Origin: Neobacillus muris
GTDB taxonomy: Bacteria > Bacillota > Bacilli > Bacillales > Cytobacillaceae
DNA length: 64,000 bases
Reading direction: 5' to 3'
Assembly: GCF_943193175.1 (NCBI RefSeq)
Contig: NZ_CALPDF010000001.1
Span: 124,001 to 188,000 of the forward strand
Below, one piece after another: positions 26,806 to 35,561 of the stretch; position 1 is the stretch's first letter, and each line of letters opens with the position of its first letter. Both the position numbers and the translations under genes were made by a program. The notes below the pieces were generated by a model, which saw only the letters and a list, made by a program, of their open reading frames with translations, did no database searches and was not told the origin of the DNA.

Positions 26806-28506
26806 CTATAATGGCGGGAGATCGATTCTGCCCTCTTCGAACAACACCTTTAGCATGTGCTTCGTATAGCCGACTGCTTGGGCGAAGGTGATGTTGCCTG
26901 GGATCGGTGCCTCGTCTGCGTCAACCACTACATCAATGATACACGGCTGGTTTTGCCGGACAGCATCCTGGAAAGCCGGGAGCAGTTCATCCGGCCGTTC
27001 CACCCGATAGCCGATGCCGCCGCATGCTTCGGCATATTTGGCAAAATTCGGGTTTTGCAGGTCGGTGCCAAACTCAATATTTCCCATCACTTCCTGCTCA
27101 AACTTAATCATCGCAATTTTATGGTTATTCAGCACCACCACCACGATCGGGAGCTGGTATTTAACCGCAGTGACAAAGTCATTCATTGTCATTCCAAAGC
27201 CCCCGTCCCCGCAAATTGCAAATACTTGTTTATCCGGAAAGGCCATTTTTCCGGCAATCGCGCCTGGAAGCCCGCAGCCGAGGGTGGCCAGCCAGCTAGA
27301 GGTGATAAACTTTTGCCGGGCCATATGAAAGTGGCGGGCGACCCAAACTGTCACATTGCCTACATCAGTAGAAAGAATTGCGTCTTCTGCAGCCACGGAC
27401 TGCAATGCCCGCATCACCCGCTGGGGTTTGAGGGGAACTGATTCCTCCTCCTCCTGCTTCTCCAGGCGGCTCCACCACTTGTTCATCCTTTCCTGGCATT
27501 TTTCCAAAAAGTCACGGTTTGCCTTTTCCTGCACATTTCCCATCAGCCATTGAACCGCCAAACCAGCTTCACCCGCCAAACCTACATCAACAGGATACCG
27601 CTTGCCGATTTGGTAAGGGTCGATATCAATTTGAATCGTCTTGACCTGATCAGGCAAAAATCCAATAAACGGATAGGAAGTCCCAATCATTAACAGCAAG
27701 TCGGTTTCCTGCATCCCTTCATAGGCCGCCTTCGTCCCTAAGAGACCCAGTCCCCCTAAACAGTAGGGATGCTTATCAGGGACCGCTCCTTTCCCCGGTA
27801 GTGTCAGCACTATCGGGGCAGCGATTTTTTCAGCAAAATCGAGCAAGGTATCGCGAAGGCCATGCGTTCCTTTCCCGGCAAGAATGATCGGCCGTTTGGC
27901 TGCATTGATTAATTCCTTTGCCTTCTGCAAGTCTTCTTTAAGGGGTAAAATTTCCTGCTTGGCGACAAAACTGGAGGTGACCCGGGCTTCCCGTCCCACT
28001 TCAAACTTTGGAATATCATCAGGAATCGTCAGAACAGACACTCCTTTTTTGGCATACGCTGTGCGGATGGCTTGATTCACGACTGATGGCAGCTGTTCCG
28101 CTGACATAACCCGCTGATTGTAAACCGCCACATCATCAAACAGCCGTTCCAGATTCACTTCCTGAAACGAATCCGTCCCAAACAAGTCAGTTTCGACCTG
28201 CCCAGCCAAGGCCAGTACCGGCACTCTATCGAGCTTGGCATCATACAGCCCATTTAACAGATGAATGGCACCTGGTCCGGCGATGGCCGTACAAACGCCC
28301 ATTTTTCCAGTCAGCTTCGCGTAGGCCGCCGCTGCCAAAGCACCTGCTTCTTCATGCCGGACCTGAATGAACTTAATTTTGTCCTGCGCTTTTCGCAGCG
28401 GCTCAATAATCGAATTGATTGAATCCCCCGGCATCCCGTAGATGTGGTCGACACCCCACTCCACCAATAACTCGATTAACTTCTCCCCTGCTGTTTGCTT
28501 CAACAT
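26806..28506 (-). CDS. Pyruvate oxidase, TPP-dependent (YdaP/PoxB type)
   Basis: About 566 residues make a TPP enzyme of the acetolactate synthase/POX family. The catalytic Glu lies in FIQVRHEEAGALAAAAYAKLTG, the FAD/regulatory middle domain in the central third, and the TPP-binding motif GDGGFGMTMNDF with NNHKIAMIKFE in the C-terminal domain. Such enzymes convert pyruvate to acetate or acetyl-phosphate plus CO2. The ATG at 28506 has AGGGG nine bases upstream and is preferred over 28527. B. subtilis YdaP is a general-stress protein of the same kind. It is divergent from gpmA. Pyruvate oxidase versus another POX-like decarboxylase is not resolved by motif alone. Confidence 0.88.
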   Translation of the reverse strand: MLKQTAGEKLIELLVEWGVDHIYGMPGDSINSIIEPLRKAQDKIKFIQVRHEEAGALAAAAYAKLTGKMGVCTAIAGPGAIHLLNGLYDAKLDRVPVLALAGQVETDLFGTDSFQEVNLERLFDDVAVYNQRVMSAEQLPSVVNQAIRTAYAKKGVSVLTIPDDIPKFEVGREARVTSSFVAKQEILPLKEDLQKAKELINAAKRPIILAGKGTHGLRDTLLDFAEKIAAPIVLTLPGKGAVPDKHPYCLGGLGLLGTKAAYEGMQETDLLLMIGTSYPFIGFLPDQVKTIQIDIDPYQIGKRYPVDVGLAGEAGLAVQWLMGNVQEKANRDFLEKCQERMNKWWSRLEKQEEEESVPLKPQRVMRALQSVAAEDAILSTDVGNVTVWVARHFHMARQKFITSSWLATLGCGLPGAIAGKMAFPDKQVFAICGDGGFGMTMNDFVTAVKYQLPIVVVVLNNHKIAMIKFEQEVMGNIEFGTDLQNPNFAKYAEACGGIGYRVERPDELLPAFQDAVRQNQPCIIDVVVDADEAPIPGNITFAQAVGYTKHMLKVLFEEGRIDLPPL

Positions 28507-28616
28507 ATTAGTCATCCCCTTTTGCATGATTCTATATTGTAGTGTGGGAATAATTCTCTAAAATATATCCCATTTTAAGGGAATGTTAATAAAAACTTTA
28601 TTGCAGGTGGTTTAAG

Positions 28617-29384
28617 TTGAAGCAGCTTGTTTTGATCCGGCATGGACAAAGTCTTTACAATCTGGAGAATCGGTTTACCGGCTGGATGGATATTGATCTT
28701 ACCGATGTGGGCTATAACGGGGCGCGGGAAGCGGGAGCAATTTTAAAACAACATGGATTTGTGTTTGACGCTGCCCACACCTCTGTGCTGAAACGGGCAA
28801 TCCGAACTTTGTGGATTCTGCTGCATGAAATGGATATGATGTGGATTCCTGTCTATAAATCCTGGAGATTGAATGAACGGCATTACGGGATGCTGCAGGG
28901 CTTGAACAAGGAGGAAGTTATAGAAGCATTTGGGGCGGATCAGGTCAATGAATGGCGGCGCTCCGCGAGTGTACGCCCGCCCGCTGTTTCCGAGGAAAAT
29001 CATTTAAAGGATGTAAAAGATCCGAAATACGCTCGTATTGGCCATGAACAGATTCCTTTAACAGAAAGCCTTCTTGACACTGAAGAACGAGCCTTGGTTT
29101 ATTGGCGGGAAAACATTGTTCCCGACCTCAAGCAAAATCGCCGCATCCTTGTTTCCGCACATGGAAACACATTGCGGGCGCTGGTCAAATATCTTGACCA
29201 AATTCCCGACGATGGCGTCGTCAGCCTTAATATTCCCAACAGCATCCCGCTCGTCTATGAACTGGATGAACACCTCCAGCCCATTCGGCACTATTACCTG
29301 AGCCATGATGGCGAAATAACCGACGGCTCCATCCCCAAACATTTCGACCTCAATGACCCGGACAACCACGATTGGATCGGTTGA
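28617..29384 (+). CDS. gpmA: 2,3-bisphosphoglycerate-dependent phosphoglycerate mutase
   Basis: The 255-residue protein has the dPGM motifs: [18 protein letters not shown] with the phosphohistidine, [21 protein letters not shown] with the acid Glu, and [14 protein letters not shown] with the second His. Length and all active-site residues match GpmA, which interconverts 3- and 2-phosphoglycerate. Bacilli normally rely on the Mn-dependent GpmI, so this is probably a second mutase. The start is a TTG behind AGGTGG. Adjacent divergent pyruvate oxidase could suggest shared carbon metabolism, but no common regulation is visible. Confidence 0.92.
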   Translation: MKQLVLIRHGQSLYNLENRFTGWMDIDLTDVGYNGAREAGAILKQHGFVFDAAHTSVLKRAIRTLWILLHEMDMMWIPVYKSWRLNERHYGMLQGLNKEEVIEAFGADQVNEWRRSASVRPPAVSEENHLKDVKDPKYARIGHEQIPLTESLLDTEERALVYWRENIVPDLKQNRRILVSAHGNTLRALVKYLDQIPDDGVVSLNIPNSIPLVYELDEHLQPIRHYYLSHDGEITDGSIPKHFDLNDPDNHDWIG

Positions 29385-29390
29385 AGCAGA

Positions 29391-29428
29391 GGGACGGTTC
29401 CACAGTTTAAGGAGCCGTCCCCGCTTTT
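29391..29428 (+). terminator. Intrinsic terminator after gpmA (palindromic repeat family)
   Basis: GGGACGGTTCC pairs with GGAGCCGTCCC (one G-U) and is followed by CGCTTTTTAA on the plus strand. It lies six bases past the gpmA stop and abuts the end of the convergent carboxylesterase gene. It belongs to the GGGACGGTT palindrome family seen elsewhere in the window. Confidence 0.8.
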
Positions 29429-30921
29429 TAAGCCTTTAGCGCCATGCTGATTTGTTCCCATTTAATCCTGTCTTCTCGGTTCGGGTCCTGAACGACTTCA
29501 CTTTTTACATTGAAGATCATGGTTGACCGATTGTTCGTATCATATCTTGGCCATTCCGGCAGGGCGTCCGTATTTGGATTGCCGCTGCGGGCAAAGCTAA
29601 TCCATGCCTGATGCATTTGATCGGCGGCAAGCTGCCGTTCAGGGGAGGCACCGGTGAAGTTCTCCGTGTGCGGCGTATTCAGGGTGTTGAATACAAATGG
29701 AATTTCCAGCGCATGAGTCGCTTTTAGCGCGCCGCCAAATACCGGAGTCTCCCAATCAAACCGATACATGTAAACCCGAGCGCCTTGGTGATCCTGCAGC
29801 TCCGCCAATCTTTGTGCGGGGTCGGTAAAGATACTCCTGGTAACCAGTTTATTGAAAAGTTCTAGGTTTAGCGGAACGTTCTCGGCAAATTGCTTTGAAA
29901 TAATAGGCAAGAGCGGGCCAAAGGTTTTTTCAAACAACGCCGCAGCCTTTGCCTCGTCTGCGTTTTTCCATTCAGGGTCAAAAACACTAAAAATATTGTA
30001 TTCATCCTTGTTGGTGCCAATCAATATCGTAATATCCTTGGCCGAACCTTCTGCGATTGCCTCTTCTGGATGCTTCGGAAGGGAAACACCATCGATCACA
30101 GGTGCCAACGCCATCGCTGGGACGGCATCGGAGGCTTCAAGGAGCTTTTCAACAGGCATCTCCTCCAATTTTGAAAGTTCGCCCGGCTCTATTTGCAAGG
30201 CATCCAAGATTCGGCTTGCAAATTTAGCGGCCTTGCCTGAAGGATGGACATTGGCTGCAGCGCCGCTTTGCAGGATGGCTTTATGGAAAAGGCCCTGTGC
30301 GGATGGGAATCCCAGCAGCACCCCCACACTCATGGCACCTGCCGATTCGCCAAAAATGGTGATATTGTTCGGATCACCGCCAAACGCAGCGATATTCTCT
30401 TGCACCCATTGCAAGGCCGCTACTTGGTCCAGAATCCCGCAATTTCCGGAGACTGCATATTCCTCCCCGCCAATTTCTCCAAGATGCAGAAAGCCCAATA
30501 CTCCTAAACGGTAATTAATCGTGACGACGACTACATCACCTTGTGCTGCGAACGAGGCGCCATTATACCAATGGCTGGATCCCGATCCTGACAGATAGGC
30601 ACCGCCGTGAATCCAGACCATGACCGGACGTTTTTTATCATCCGCTCCTGGCGACCATACATTTAAATACAGGCAATCCTCACTCATATTTGTAATGTCA
30701 TTTCCGAAAAATTGCATGATTTCCCTCTGCACCTGTGGGGCGACAGGCGAAAAGGCGGAAGCATCGCGAATCCCTTCCCAGGCATCCGGCCGCTCAGGCG
30801 CCCGAAACCGCAGCGGTCCAACCGGAGGCTTCGCATAGGGGATCCCTTTCCAGACAAATACACCATCCAGTTCTATCCCCTGCAGCTTTCCGCAAGCGCT
30901 TTCAACAATTATTTTAGACAT
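29428..30921 (-). CDS. Type B carboxylesterase (PnbA-like)
   Basis: The protein of about 497 residues is an alpha/beta-hydrolase of the carboxylesterase/lipase type B family. The nucleophile elbow is FGESAGAMS (Ser about 187), the oxyanion hole PVMVWIHGGAYLSGSG, and the catalytic His lies in KATHALEIPFVF (about 395). PnbA of B. subtilis is the p-nitrobenzyl esterase of this length. No signal peptide is seen, so it is cytoplasmic. GGAG precedes the ATG at 30921 by seven bases, so the long upstream start at 30969 is rejected. Physiological substrate unknown. Confidence 0.9.
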   Translation of the reverse strand: MSKIIVESACGKLQGIELDGVFVWKGIPYAKPPVGPLRFRAPERPDAWEGIRDASAFSPVAPQVQREIMQFFGNDITNMSEDCLYLNVWSPGADDKKRPVMVWIHGGAYLSGSGSSHWYNGASFAAQGDVVVVTINYRLGVLGFLHLGEIGGEEYAVSGNCGILDQVAALQWVQENIAAFGGDPNNITIFGESAGAMSVGVLLGFPSAQGLFHKAILQSGAAANVHPSGKAAKFASRILDALQIEPGELSKLEEMPVEKLLEASDAVPAMALAPVIDGVSLPKHPEEAIAEGSAKDITILIGTNKDEYNIFSVFDPEWKNADEAKAAALFEKTFGPLLPIISKQFAENVPLNLELFNKLVTRSIFTDPAQRLAELQDHQGARVYMYRFDWETPVFGGALKATHALEIPFVFNTLNTPHTENFTGASPERQLAADQMHQAWISFARSGNPNTDALPEWPRYDTNNRSTMIFNVKSEVVQDPNREDRIKWEQISMALKA

Positions 30922-31197
30922 TCCCATTCTCCTCTCACATAAGCTACTTAGATTGTATTCGGTAAACATAGAGTCATTTCCTGTTTTTTACATAATTAAA
31001 AAAAACGAAAACCATTTCCACTTTTTTCTAAAGCTTGGTATACTCTAATTGACCCCTCCGTCCTTTGGATCAGTTCCTTTGAACTATTCAGGACTTTCTC
31101 TTTAGTCAATTTATTTACGATCGCTCTTTTTCCTATTTATCTTGTATTCTTATAGAATGTATTTAAAAAATTGCCATACATTTGGAGGATTTGTCCA

Positions 31198-32124
31198 ATG
31201 CGAAATACCAGCAAAAAAAGAAAATGGCCAAAGGTCCTTGGAATTATTCTTTTATTATTAATAATTGGCGGCGGAGCCTATGTTTACTCCATTTATCATT
31301 CTTTAAAAACGGCCGTAACGACGATGCATCAGCCAATTGAACGGAAACAATCGGAGAAACGTGCAGAACCAGTGGTATTAGAGAAAAAAGATCCATTTTC
31401 GGTCCTTATGTTAGGTGTCGATGAAAGGCAAGGTGATAAGGGGCGTTCTGATACGATCATTGTTTTGACTGTTAATCCCAATAATAAGTCGGTAAAAATG
31501 CTAAGCATCCCGCGGGATACTAGAACGGAAATTGTAGGAAAAGGGAAAGAGGATAAGATTAACCATGCCTACGCCTTTGGCGGGGTGCCAATGGCAATGG
31601 ATACGGTCGAGAACTTTCTAAACATCCCAATTGACTATTATATTCAGATTAATATGGAAGGATTTAAGGACATCGTGAATGCTGTTGGCGGGGTGACTGT
31701 CCAAAATGATTTAGATTTTACCAATGAAGGCACTCATTTTGCCAAAGGAGAATTGACATTAAACGGGGACCAGGCTCTCAGCTTTACCAGAATGCGCTAC
31801 GATGATCCTAGAGGAGATTTTGGACGCCAGGCCCGGCAGCGCCAAATTATTCAAGCCATTATTCATGAAGGCATCAGCGTTTCTTCCTTGACGAATTACT
31901 CTGATATTTTTTCTGCCCTAGGAAAAAATGTCAAAACCAACCTAACCTTTGCCCAGCTTGTAGATATTCAACAGAACTACAAAGAAGCAGGAAGCAATAT
32001 TCAGCAAATGGAGATTAAAGAACAAGGAACGATGATCAATCAAATTTACTATGGGCTGGTAGCAGCAGAAGAAAGACAAAGAGTGCAAAACGAGCTAAGA
32101 GCACAATTAGAGCTGAATGAATAG
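31198..32124 (+). CDS. tagU: LytR-CpsA-Psr (LCP) family wall-polymer ligase
   Basis: The 308-residue protein has a short basic N-terminus, one TM segment (about 12-33) and an extracytoplasmic LCP domain. Diagnostic motifs are DERQGDKGRSDTIIVLTVNP, SIPRDTRTEI and INHAYAFGG. The conserved FTRMRYDDPRGDFGRQARQRQ carries the Arg residues that bind the polyprenyl pyrophosphate. LCP proteins transfer teichoic acids or other anionic polymers onto peptidoglycan. The ATG at 31198 has GGAGG eight bases before it. TagU is the best-fitting name, but TagT and TagV paralogues cannot be excluded from sequence alone. Confidence 0.88.
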   Translation: MRNTSKKRKWPKVLGIILLLLIIGGGAYVYSIYHSLKTAVTTMHQPIERKQSEKRAEPVVLEKKDPFSVLMLGVDERQGDKGRSDTIIVLTVNPNNKSVKMLSIPRDTRTEIVGKGKEDKINHAYAFGGVPMAMDTVENFLNIPIDYYIQINMEGFKDIVNAVGGVTVQNDLDFTNEGTHFAKGELTLNGDQALSFTRMRYDDPRGDFGRQARQRQIIQAIIHEGISVSSLTNYSDIFSALGKNVKTNLTFAQLVDIQQNYKEAGSNIQQMEIKEQGTMINQIYYGLVAAEERQRVQNELRAQLELNE

Positions 32125-32131
32125 CTCACCA

Positions 32132-32166
32132 ATGGCCGTCCTAAGGATGGCCGTTATTTTTTTACC
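32132..32166 (+). terminator. Intrinsic terminator of the LCP gene
   Basis: ATGGCCGTCC and GGATGGCCGT form a ten-pair stem with a TAA loop and G-U pairs, followed by TATTTTTTT. It begins eight bases after the stop codon. Confidence 0.8.
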
Positions 32167-32275
32167 ATTGTATAGTGGCTAATGAAAGCTTGTTGAAAAC
32201 ACCAGTTAATTAGAAAATTGTGGACAAATTGGCAGATTTATTTTAATATACTACTAGTAAGGTATGACAAGAATC

Positions 32276-32358
32276 GACATATATTGGCAAACTATCCTAA
32301 AGGGTAGGACGCAAAGCTATAGGGGCTAATGTTTTATACGATGCCAGCCAGTTGCTCT
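32276..32358 (+). promoter_or_regulatory. Cyclic di-GMP-I (GEMM) riboswitch aptamer
   Basis: The conserved GEMM-I elements are in order: GGCAAAC (32286-32292), a short P2 helix TATCC/GGGTA, the invariant GGACGCAAAGC (32307-32317), a P3 arm from about 32318, and the closing GCCAGCCAGTTGC. The P1 strands GGCAA and TTGC frame the aptamer. It lies 160 bases upstream of an atypical response-regulator gene, in a leader that also carries a terminator. I matched it to the family consensus from memory; a covariance-model search would confirm it. Confidence 0.88.
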
Positions 32359-32412
32359 TCTAAAAGAAAGATTGAGTATCCTCTTCATTTTCTTAGAAGA
32401 GGATTTTATTAT
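32355..32412 (+). terminator. Riboswitch expression platform: antiterminator strand plus intrinsic terminator
   Basis: The terminator stem is ATCCTCTTC (32378-32386) and GAAGAGGAT (32396-32404), followed by TTTATT. CTCTTCTAA at 32355-32363 is exactly complementary to TTAGAAGAG at 32393-32401, so it can form a competing antiterminator. Its 5' end abuts the 3' strand of aptamer P1. Ligand-stabilised P1 should therefore block the antiterminator and favour termination (OFF switch); the direction is an inference. Confidence 0.8.
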
Positions 32413-32514
32413 GCTTTTATGACTTGGACTCGTCCTAACGAAACGAATGGCTTTTAAAATGTTGCCTTTGTGTAAGAATTGAAATTCTCACAAAATTTGT
32501 TGGTGGTGTATGGA

Positions 32515-33156
32515 ATGATTGAAATTCTGCTTGTGGATGACCATCAATTGATGGTTGAAGGAACAAGGTTAATTATTGAGCAGGAACCGGATATGAAAGT
32601 GCATACTGAGATGTCAAGTTTAAAGGCATTAGAGCAAATAAAAATACAATCATTTAATGTTATGCTCGTCAATCTTCAAATGTCAGAAATGGATGGGTTT
32701 GAGTTGACAAAAAAGGCACTGGCTATCGATCCAAATGTAAAAATCCTAATTTATTCAGGCTTTGAGATTCTCCCGCATTTTCATTCATTTATGGAGTCCG
32801 GAGCGGTTGGGTTTGTCCCCAAAACAGCAAGCAGGGAACAGTTAATTACCGCTATTCGATGCGCTTTAAAACAGGATGTTGTGATTCCGATAACTTTATT
32901 AAAGGAATTATATCAAGCGATTAGTCCGTCAATGTGTCAAGAAGCTGTTGTGAAAGATCTTACCCTTAACGAGAAGGAAAAGACCATATTAAAAGAATTG
33001 GAAAAGGGCAAGACAAATAAGGTAATTGCCCAAACGCTTTATATTGGTCAACGGACGTTGGAATATAACCTGACAAATATTTTTAATAAATTAGGAGTAA
33101 ACTCAAGGATTGAGGCTGTCTTGAAAGCAAAAGAAATAGGTTTATTATCCTCATAG
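32515..33156 (+). CDS. LuxR-type response regulator lacking the phospho-acceptor Asp
   Basis: The 213-residue protein opens MIEILLVDDHQLMVEGTRL, with the acidic pair of a receiver. At the phospho-acceptor site the sequence is VMLVNLQMSEMDG, where receivers normally have a D-x-x-MP pattern, so Asp is Asn and the following Pro is Ser. The Lys is kept (VPKTAS). A LuxR/FixJ helix-turn-helix follows (about 150-210, LNEKEKTILKELEKGKTNKVIAQTL). It resembles ComA/DegU-type regulators, but it probably cannot be phosphorylated in the ordinary way. No partner kinase is adjacent. Control appears to come through the upstream c-di-GMP riboswitch. GGTGG precedes the ATG. Confidence 0.87.
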   Translation: MIEILLVDDHQLMVEGTRLIIEQEPDMKVHTEMSSLKALEQIKIQSFNVMLVNLQMSEMDGFELTKKALAIDPNVKILIYSGFEILPHFHSFMESGAVGFVPKTASREQLITAIRCALKQDVVIPITLLKELYQAISPSMCQEAVVKDLTLNEKEKTILKELEKGKTNKVIAQTLYIGQRTLEYNLTNIFNKLGVNSRIEAVLKAKEIGLLSS

Positions 33157-33170
33157 CAAATACATACACC

Positions 33171-33449
33171 TTGGATACCTTTTATAGCAGAATGGGGAGA
33201 GAATGCACACACAGGTTTATCACATCATCCCTTCCAATTTTGCCCCCAAATCCATCTAGTAAGATTGCTGCAAAAACCCTCATTCATGAAGCTGTACTCC
33301 TTAAAGAAAATCCCTCCTTTAAAACCATAAAACCATTCTTGGTATATGTCTTAGAAGAAATGAAAATAGGTGATACTTGCCAAACGAGAGAGGATTGCTT
33401 TTATTGCCAAGGACCTATACCTTTTTTATTCCAAAGTGAATCGCAATAA
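33171..33449 (+). CDS. Small hypothetical ORF with a C-x5-C-x2-C cluster
   Basis: The frame of 92 codons opens with TTG and begins 14 bases after the response-regulator stop; an internal ATG at 33192 is an alternative start. The C-terminal half (KPFLVYVLEEMKIGDTCQTRED, read in parts) looks protein-like. It ends with a CQTREDCFYC cluster that could bind a metal. The N-terminal half is less convincing, and a competing short frame begins at an ATG at 33202, so a frameshifted gene is possible. I do not recognise a family. The position suggests cotranscription with the response regulator. Confidence 0.35.
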   Translation: MDTFYSRMGRECTHRFITSSLPILPPNPSSKIAAKTLIHEAVLLKENPSFKTIKPFLVYVLEEMKIGDTCQTREDCFYCQGPIPFLFQSESQ

Positions 33450-33506
33450 CCGTAACTATCCCCACTTATTGTATAATCATCTATATAAATTGAAACAAAG
33501 GGGTAT

Positions 33507-34703
33507 ATGATGAGTTTAAGTACTTCGAAAGCATTTGGAGAACAGCAAAACATATCTAAAAAGTTGATTTTATTGATGGCTGTAGCATGCGGGGCAGCCG
33601 TGGCCAATCTTTATTATAATCAGCCGCTCTTAGCTGAAATGGCACGGACGTTTCATGCATCTGCGCATGCGGTCGGCAATGTTGGGATGGTGACCCAAAT
33701 TGGTTACGCTGTTGGAATGTTTTTATTTGTCCCCATGGGGGATATGAAGGAACGCCGCCAATTGATTACGATTTTGCTGGGGGCTGTTACCCTCTCTCTG
33801 ATCGGGGTTGCGACGGCACAAAATCTCCCTTGGATGTACATCGCCAGTTTAGCCGTGGGAATTACCACTGTTGTCCCACAAGTGATCATTCCTCTGGCTG
33901 CCCAATTGGCCGGCCCCAAAGATCAAGGGAAAGTGATCGGTATCGTCATGAGCGGGTTATTCGTCGGCATCCTTTTAGCAAGAACATTCTCTGGGGTGAT
34001 TGGCGGAGTCCTTGGCTGGCGCACCATGTACTGGATCGCTGCCGCGATGATGTTAGTCCTGGCGGTCATTTTGCGGATCTTTCTTCCAAAAAGCCATCCA
34101 GAAACCACGTTATCGTATCCTCAACTATTTAAGTCGATGGGTCAGTTGATTGCCACCCAGCCGGTTTTAAGGGAAGCCTCTATAATTGGTGCGATGATGT
34201 TCGGCGCGTTCAGCGTATTTTGGACCTCCCTTTCGTTTCTGCTTGAAGGAGAGCCTTACTATTATGGCAGCGAAATTGCCGGCCTGTTTGGATTGGTCGG
34301 GGTTGTTGGTGCCGCGGGTTCACCGATTGTCGGACGATTGTCCGACCGCTTTAATGTCAAGCAAATCGTCGGCCTTTTGATTGGGATTACCCTAGTATCC
34401 TATCTGTTCTTTGGATTTTTGGGCGCATCGTTGTGGGGACTCGTCATCGGTGTCATCCTATTGGATTTAGGCGTCCAAGGCGCACAGGTCTCGAACCAAA
34501 CCAGGATCTATAGCCTGATTCCAGAAGCCAGGAATCGTTTGAACACTGTGTATATGGTCAGCTACTTTCTTGGCGGGTCCCTCGGTTCTTCCCTTAGCGG
34601 ATATGCATGGGGCCTGTGGAAATGGACGGGGGTTTGTTTAACAGGAGGTTTGATGATTATCATTGGATTAATGACGTGGGGCAGCCATCGGGCAAATAAG
34701 TGA
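33507..34703 (+). CDS. MFS transporter (DHA1-type exporter)
   Basis: The 398-residue protein has twelve TM segments and the MFS motif A variant GDMKERRQLI between TM2 and TM3 (about residue 78), plus a repeat in the second half (GRLSDRFNVKQIV, about 280). The NLYYNQPLLAEMA opening is characteristic of a broad family of bacterial multidrug or metabolite exporters. It is preceded by AGGGG and ends at a strong terminator, so it is monocistronic. Substrate unknown. Confidence 0.87.
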   Translation: MMSLSTSKAFGEQQNISKKLILLMAVACGAAVANLYYNQPLLAEMARTFHASAHAVGNVGMVTQIGYAVGMFLFVPMGDMKERRQLITILLGAVTLSLIGVATAQNLPWMYIASLAVGITTVVPQVIIPLAAQLAGPKDQGKVIGIVMSGLFVGILLARTFSGVIGGVLGWRTMYWIAAAMMLVLAVILRIFLPKSHPETTLSYPQLFKSMGQLIATQPVLREASIIGAMMFGAFSVFWTSLSFLLEGEPYYYGSEIAGLFGLVGVVGAAGSPIVGRLSDRFNVKQIVGLLIGITLVSYLFFGFLGASLWGLVIGVILLDLGVQGAQVSNQTRIYSLIPEARNRLNTVYMVSYFLGGSLGSSLSGYAWGLWKWTGVCLTGGLMIIIGLMTWGSHRANK

Positions 34704-34743
34704 AAAAAATAATAGCCGCTCTTCGGGTGGCTATTATTTTTTT
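34703..34743 (+). terminator. Intrinsic terminator of the MFS gene
   Basis: Fifteen-base arms AAAAAAATAATAGCC and GGCTATTATTTTTTT flank a GC-containing loop with a TTCG core. The stem overlaps the region just after the stop codon, and a T-run follows on both strands. Confidence 0.85.
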
Positions 34744-34788
34744 CAAAACTATGCTCCAACAGCCTTGAGAAAAGGAGCCTGCTATCCT

Positions 34789-35115
34789 CTAGTCGTTATC
34801 AGACTCTACATATTGCTTCAGTGACAACAATTTTTCATCCCAATATGGTTCGAAAAATCCCAGCCAGTCTTTTATTTCCATTAATGGTTGTGAGTGAAGC
34901 TTGTACCTGGTTTCCCGCCCAGCCTTCCTGCTCATGACAAGCCCAGCATCCGAAAGAACCTGCAGATGCTTATTTACAGCCGTCCGGGTGATCGGGAAAC
35001 AATCTGTAATGGAAGCAATCGACATTTCCTCGTCAGCCAGCAATTTTAACAGGCTGCGGCGAGTCGAGTCGGCAATCGCTTGGAATACGTCGTGGTTTCG
35101 TTCGGATACTGCCAA
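34789..35115 (-). CDS. ArsR-family transcriptional regulator
   Basis: The 108-residue protein has a winged helix-turn-helix (VFQAIADSTRRSLLKLLADEE, then ITDCFPITRTAVNKHLQVLSDAGLV). It lacks the ELCVCDL metal motif, so it is a non-metal ArsR repressor of the kind commonly paired with SRPBCC/AHSA1 proteins. The start is TTG with GAGGG six bases before, two bases after the stop of the upstream SRPBCC gene, giving a tight two-gene operon. Tandem palindromes upstream of the operon are probable binding sites. Confidence 0.88.
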   Translation of the reverse strand: MAVSERNHDVFQAIADSTRRSLLKLLADEEMSIASITDCFPITRTAVNKHLQVLSDAGLVMSRKAGRETRYKLHSQPLMEIKDWLGFFEPYWDEKLLSLKQYVESDND

Positions 35116-35117
35116 TG

Positions 35118-35537
35118 TTAACCCTCAATATATTCAGGAAGTTTTTCTTTGACAATTTTCTCCCAGCCGCCGTCCATCACGCCACGGATAACTGTATGCG
35201 GTTGTCCAAATTCTGTGACTTTTTCTGCATCCCATCCAGAATGAATCAGTGTAAACTCAGTAGTAGCCTCATCTAATGCTTTCAATTCAAACGCAAGATG
35301 CCAATCCTTCCCCCAGTCAAAACCAATGCGGTAAGGAGGGTCCAGTTCTGTTATTTTACAAGGCGAATCGCCAAATGGACCGGCATGGAGGATGAATTCA
35401 CGTCCCATAATAGGTTCTAATGTATTGGGCATCCACCAGGCAGCAATGCCTTCTGAAGTGGATACAGCCTTCCATGCCTTTTCAATTGGAGCCTTCAATA
35501 CAATGGTTTTGCGGATTTCCGGCAGCGTTTCTTTCAT
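35118..35537 (-). CDS. SRPBCC/AHSA1-domain protein
   Basis: The 139-residue protein is a single helix-grip domain: KTIVLKAPIEKAWKAVSTSEGIAAWW at the start, the PYRIGFDW beta strands, and a long C-terminal helix (VMDGGWEKIVKEKLPEYI). Such START-like proteins bind hydrophobic ligands in an internal cavity; AHSA1-like members in bacilli have no settled function. It is the first gene of an operon with an ArsR repressor, so it may act on or bind the inducing compound. Cytoplasmic. Confidence 0.87.
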   Translation of the reverse strand: MKETLPEIRKTIVLKAPIEKAWKAVSTSEGIAAWWMPNTLEPIMGREFILHAGPFGDSPCKITELDPPYRIGFDWGKDWHLAFELKALDEATTEFTLIHSGWDAEKVTEFGQPHTVIRGVMDGGWEKIVKEKLPEYIEG

Positions 35538-35561
35538 TATTTATGACCTCCAAGAAATAAG

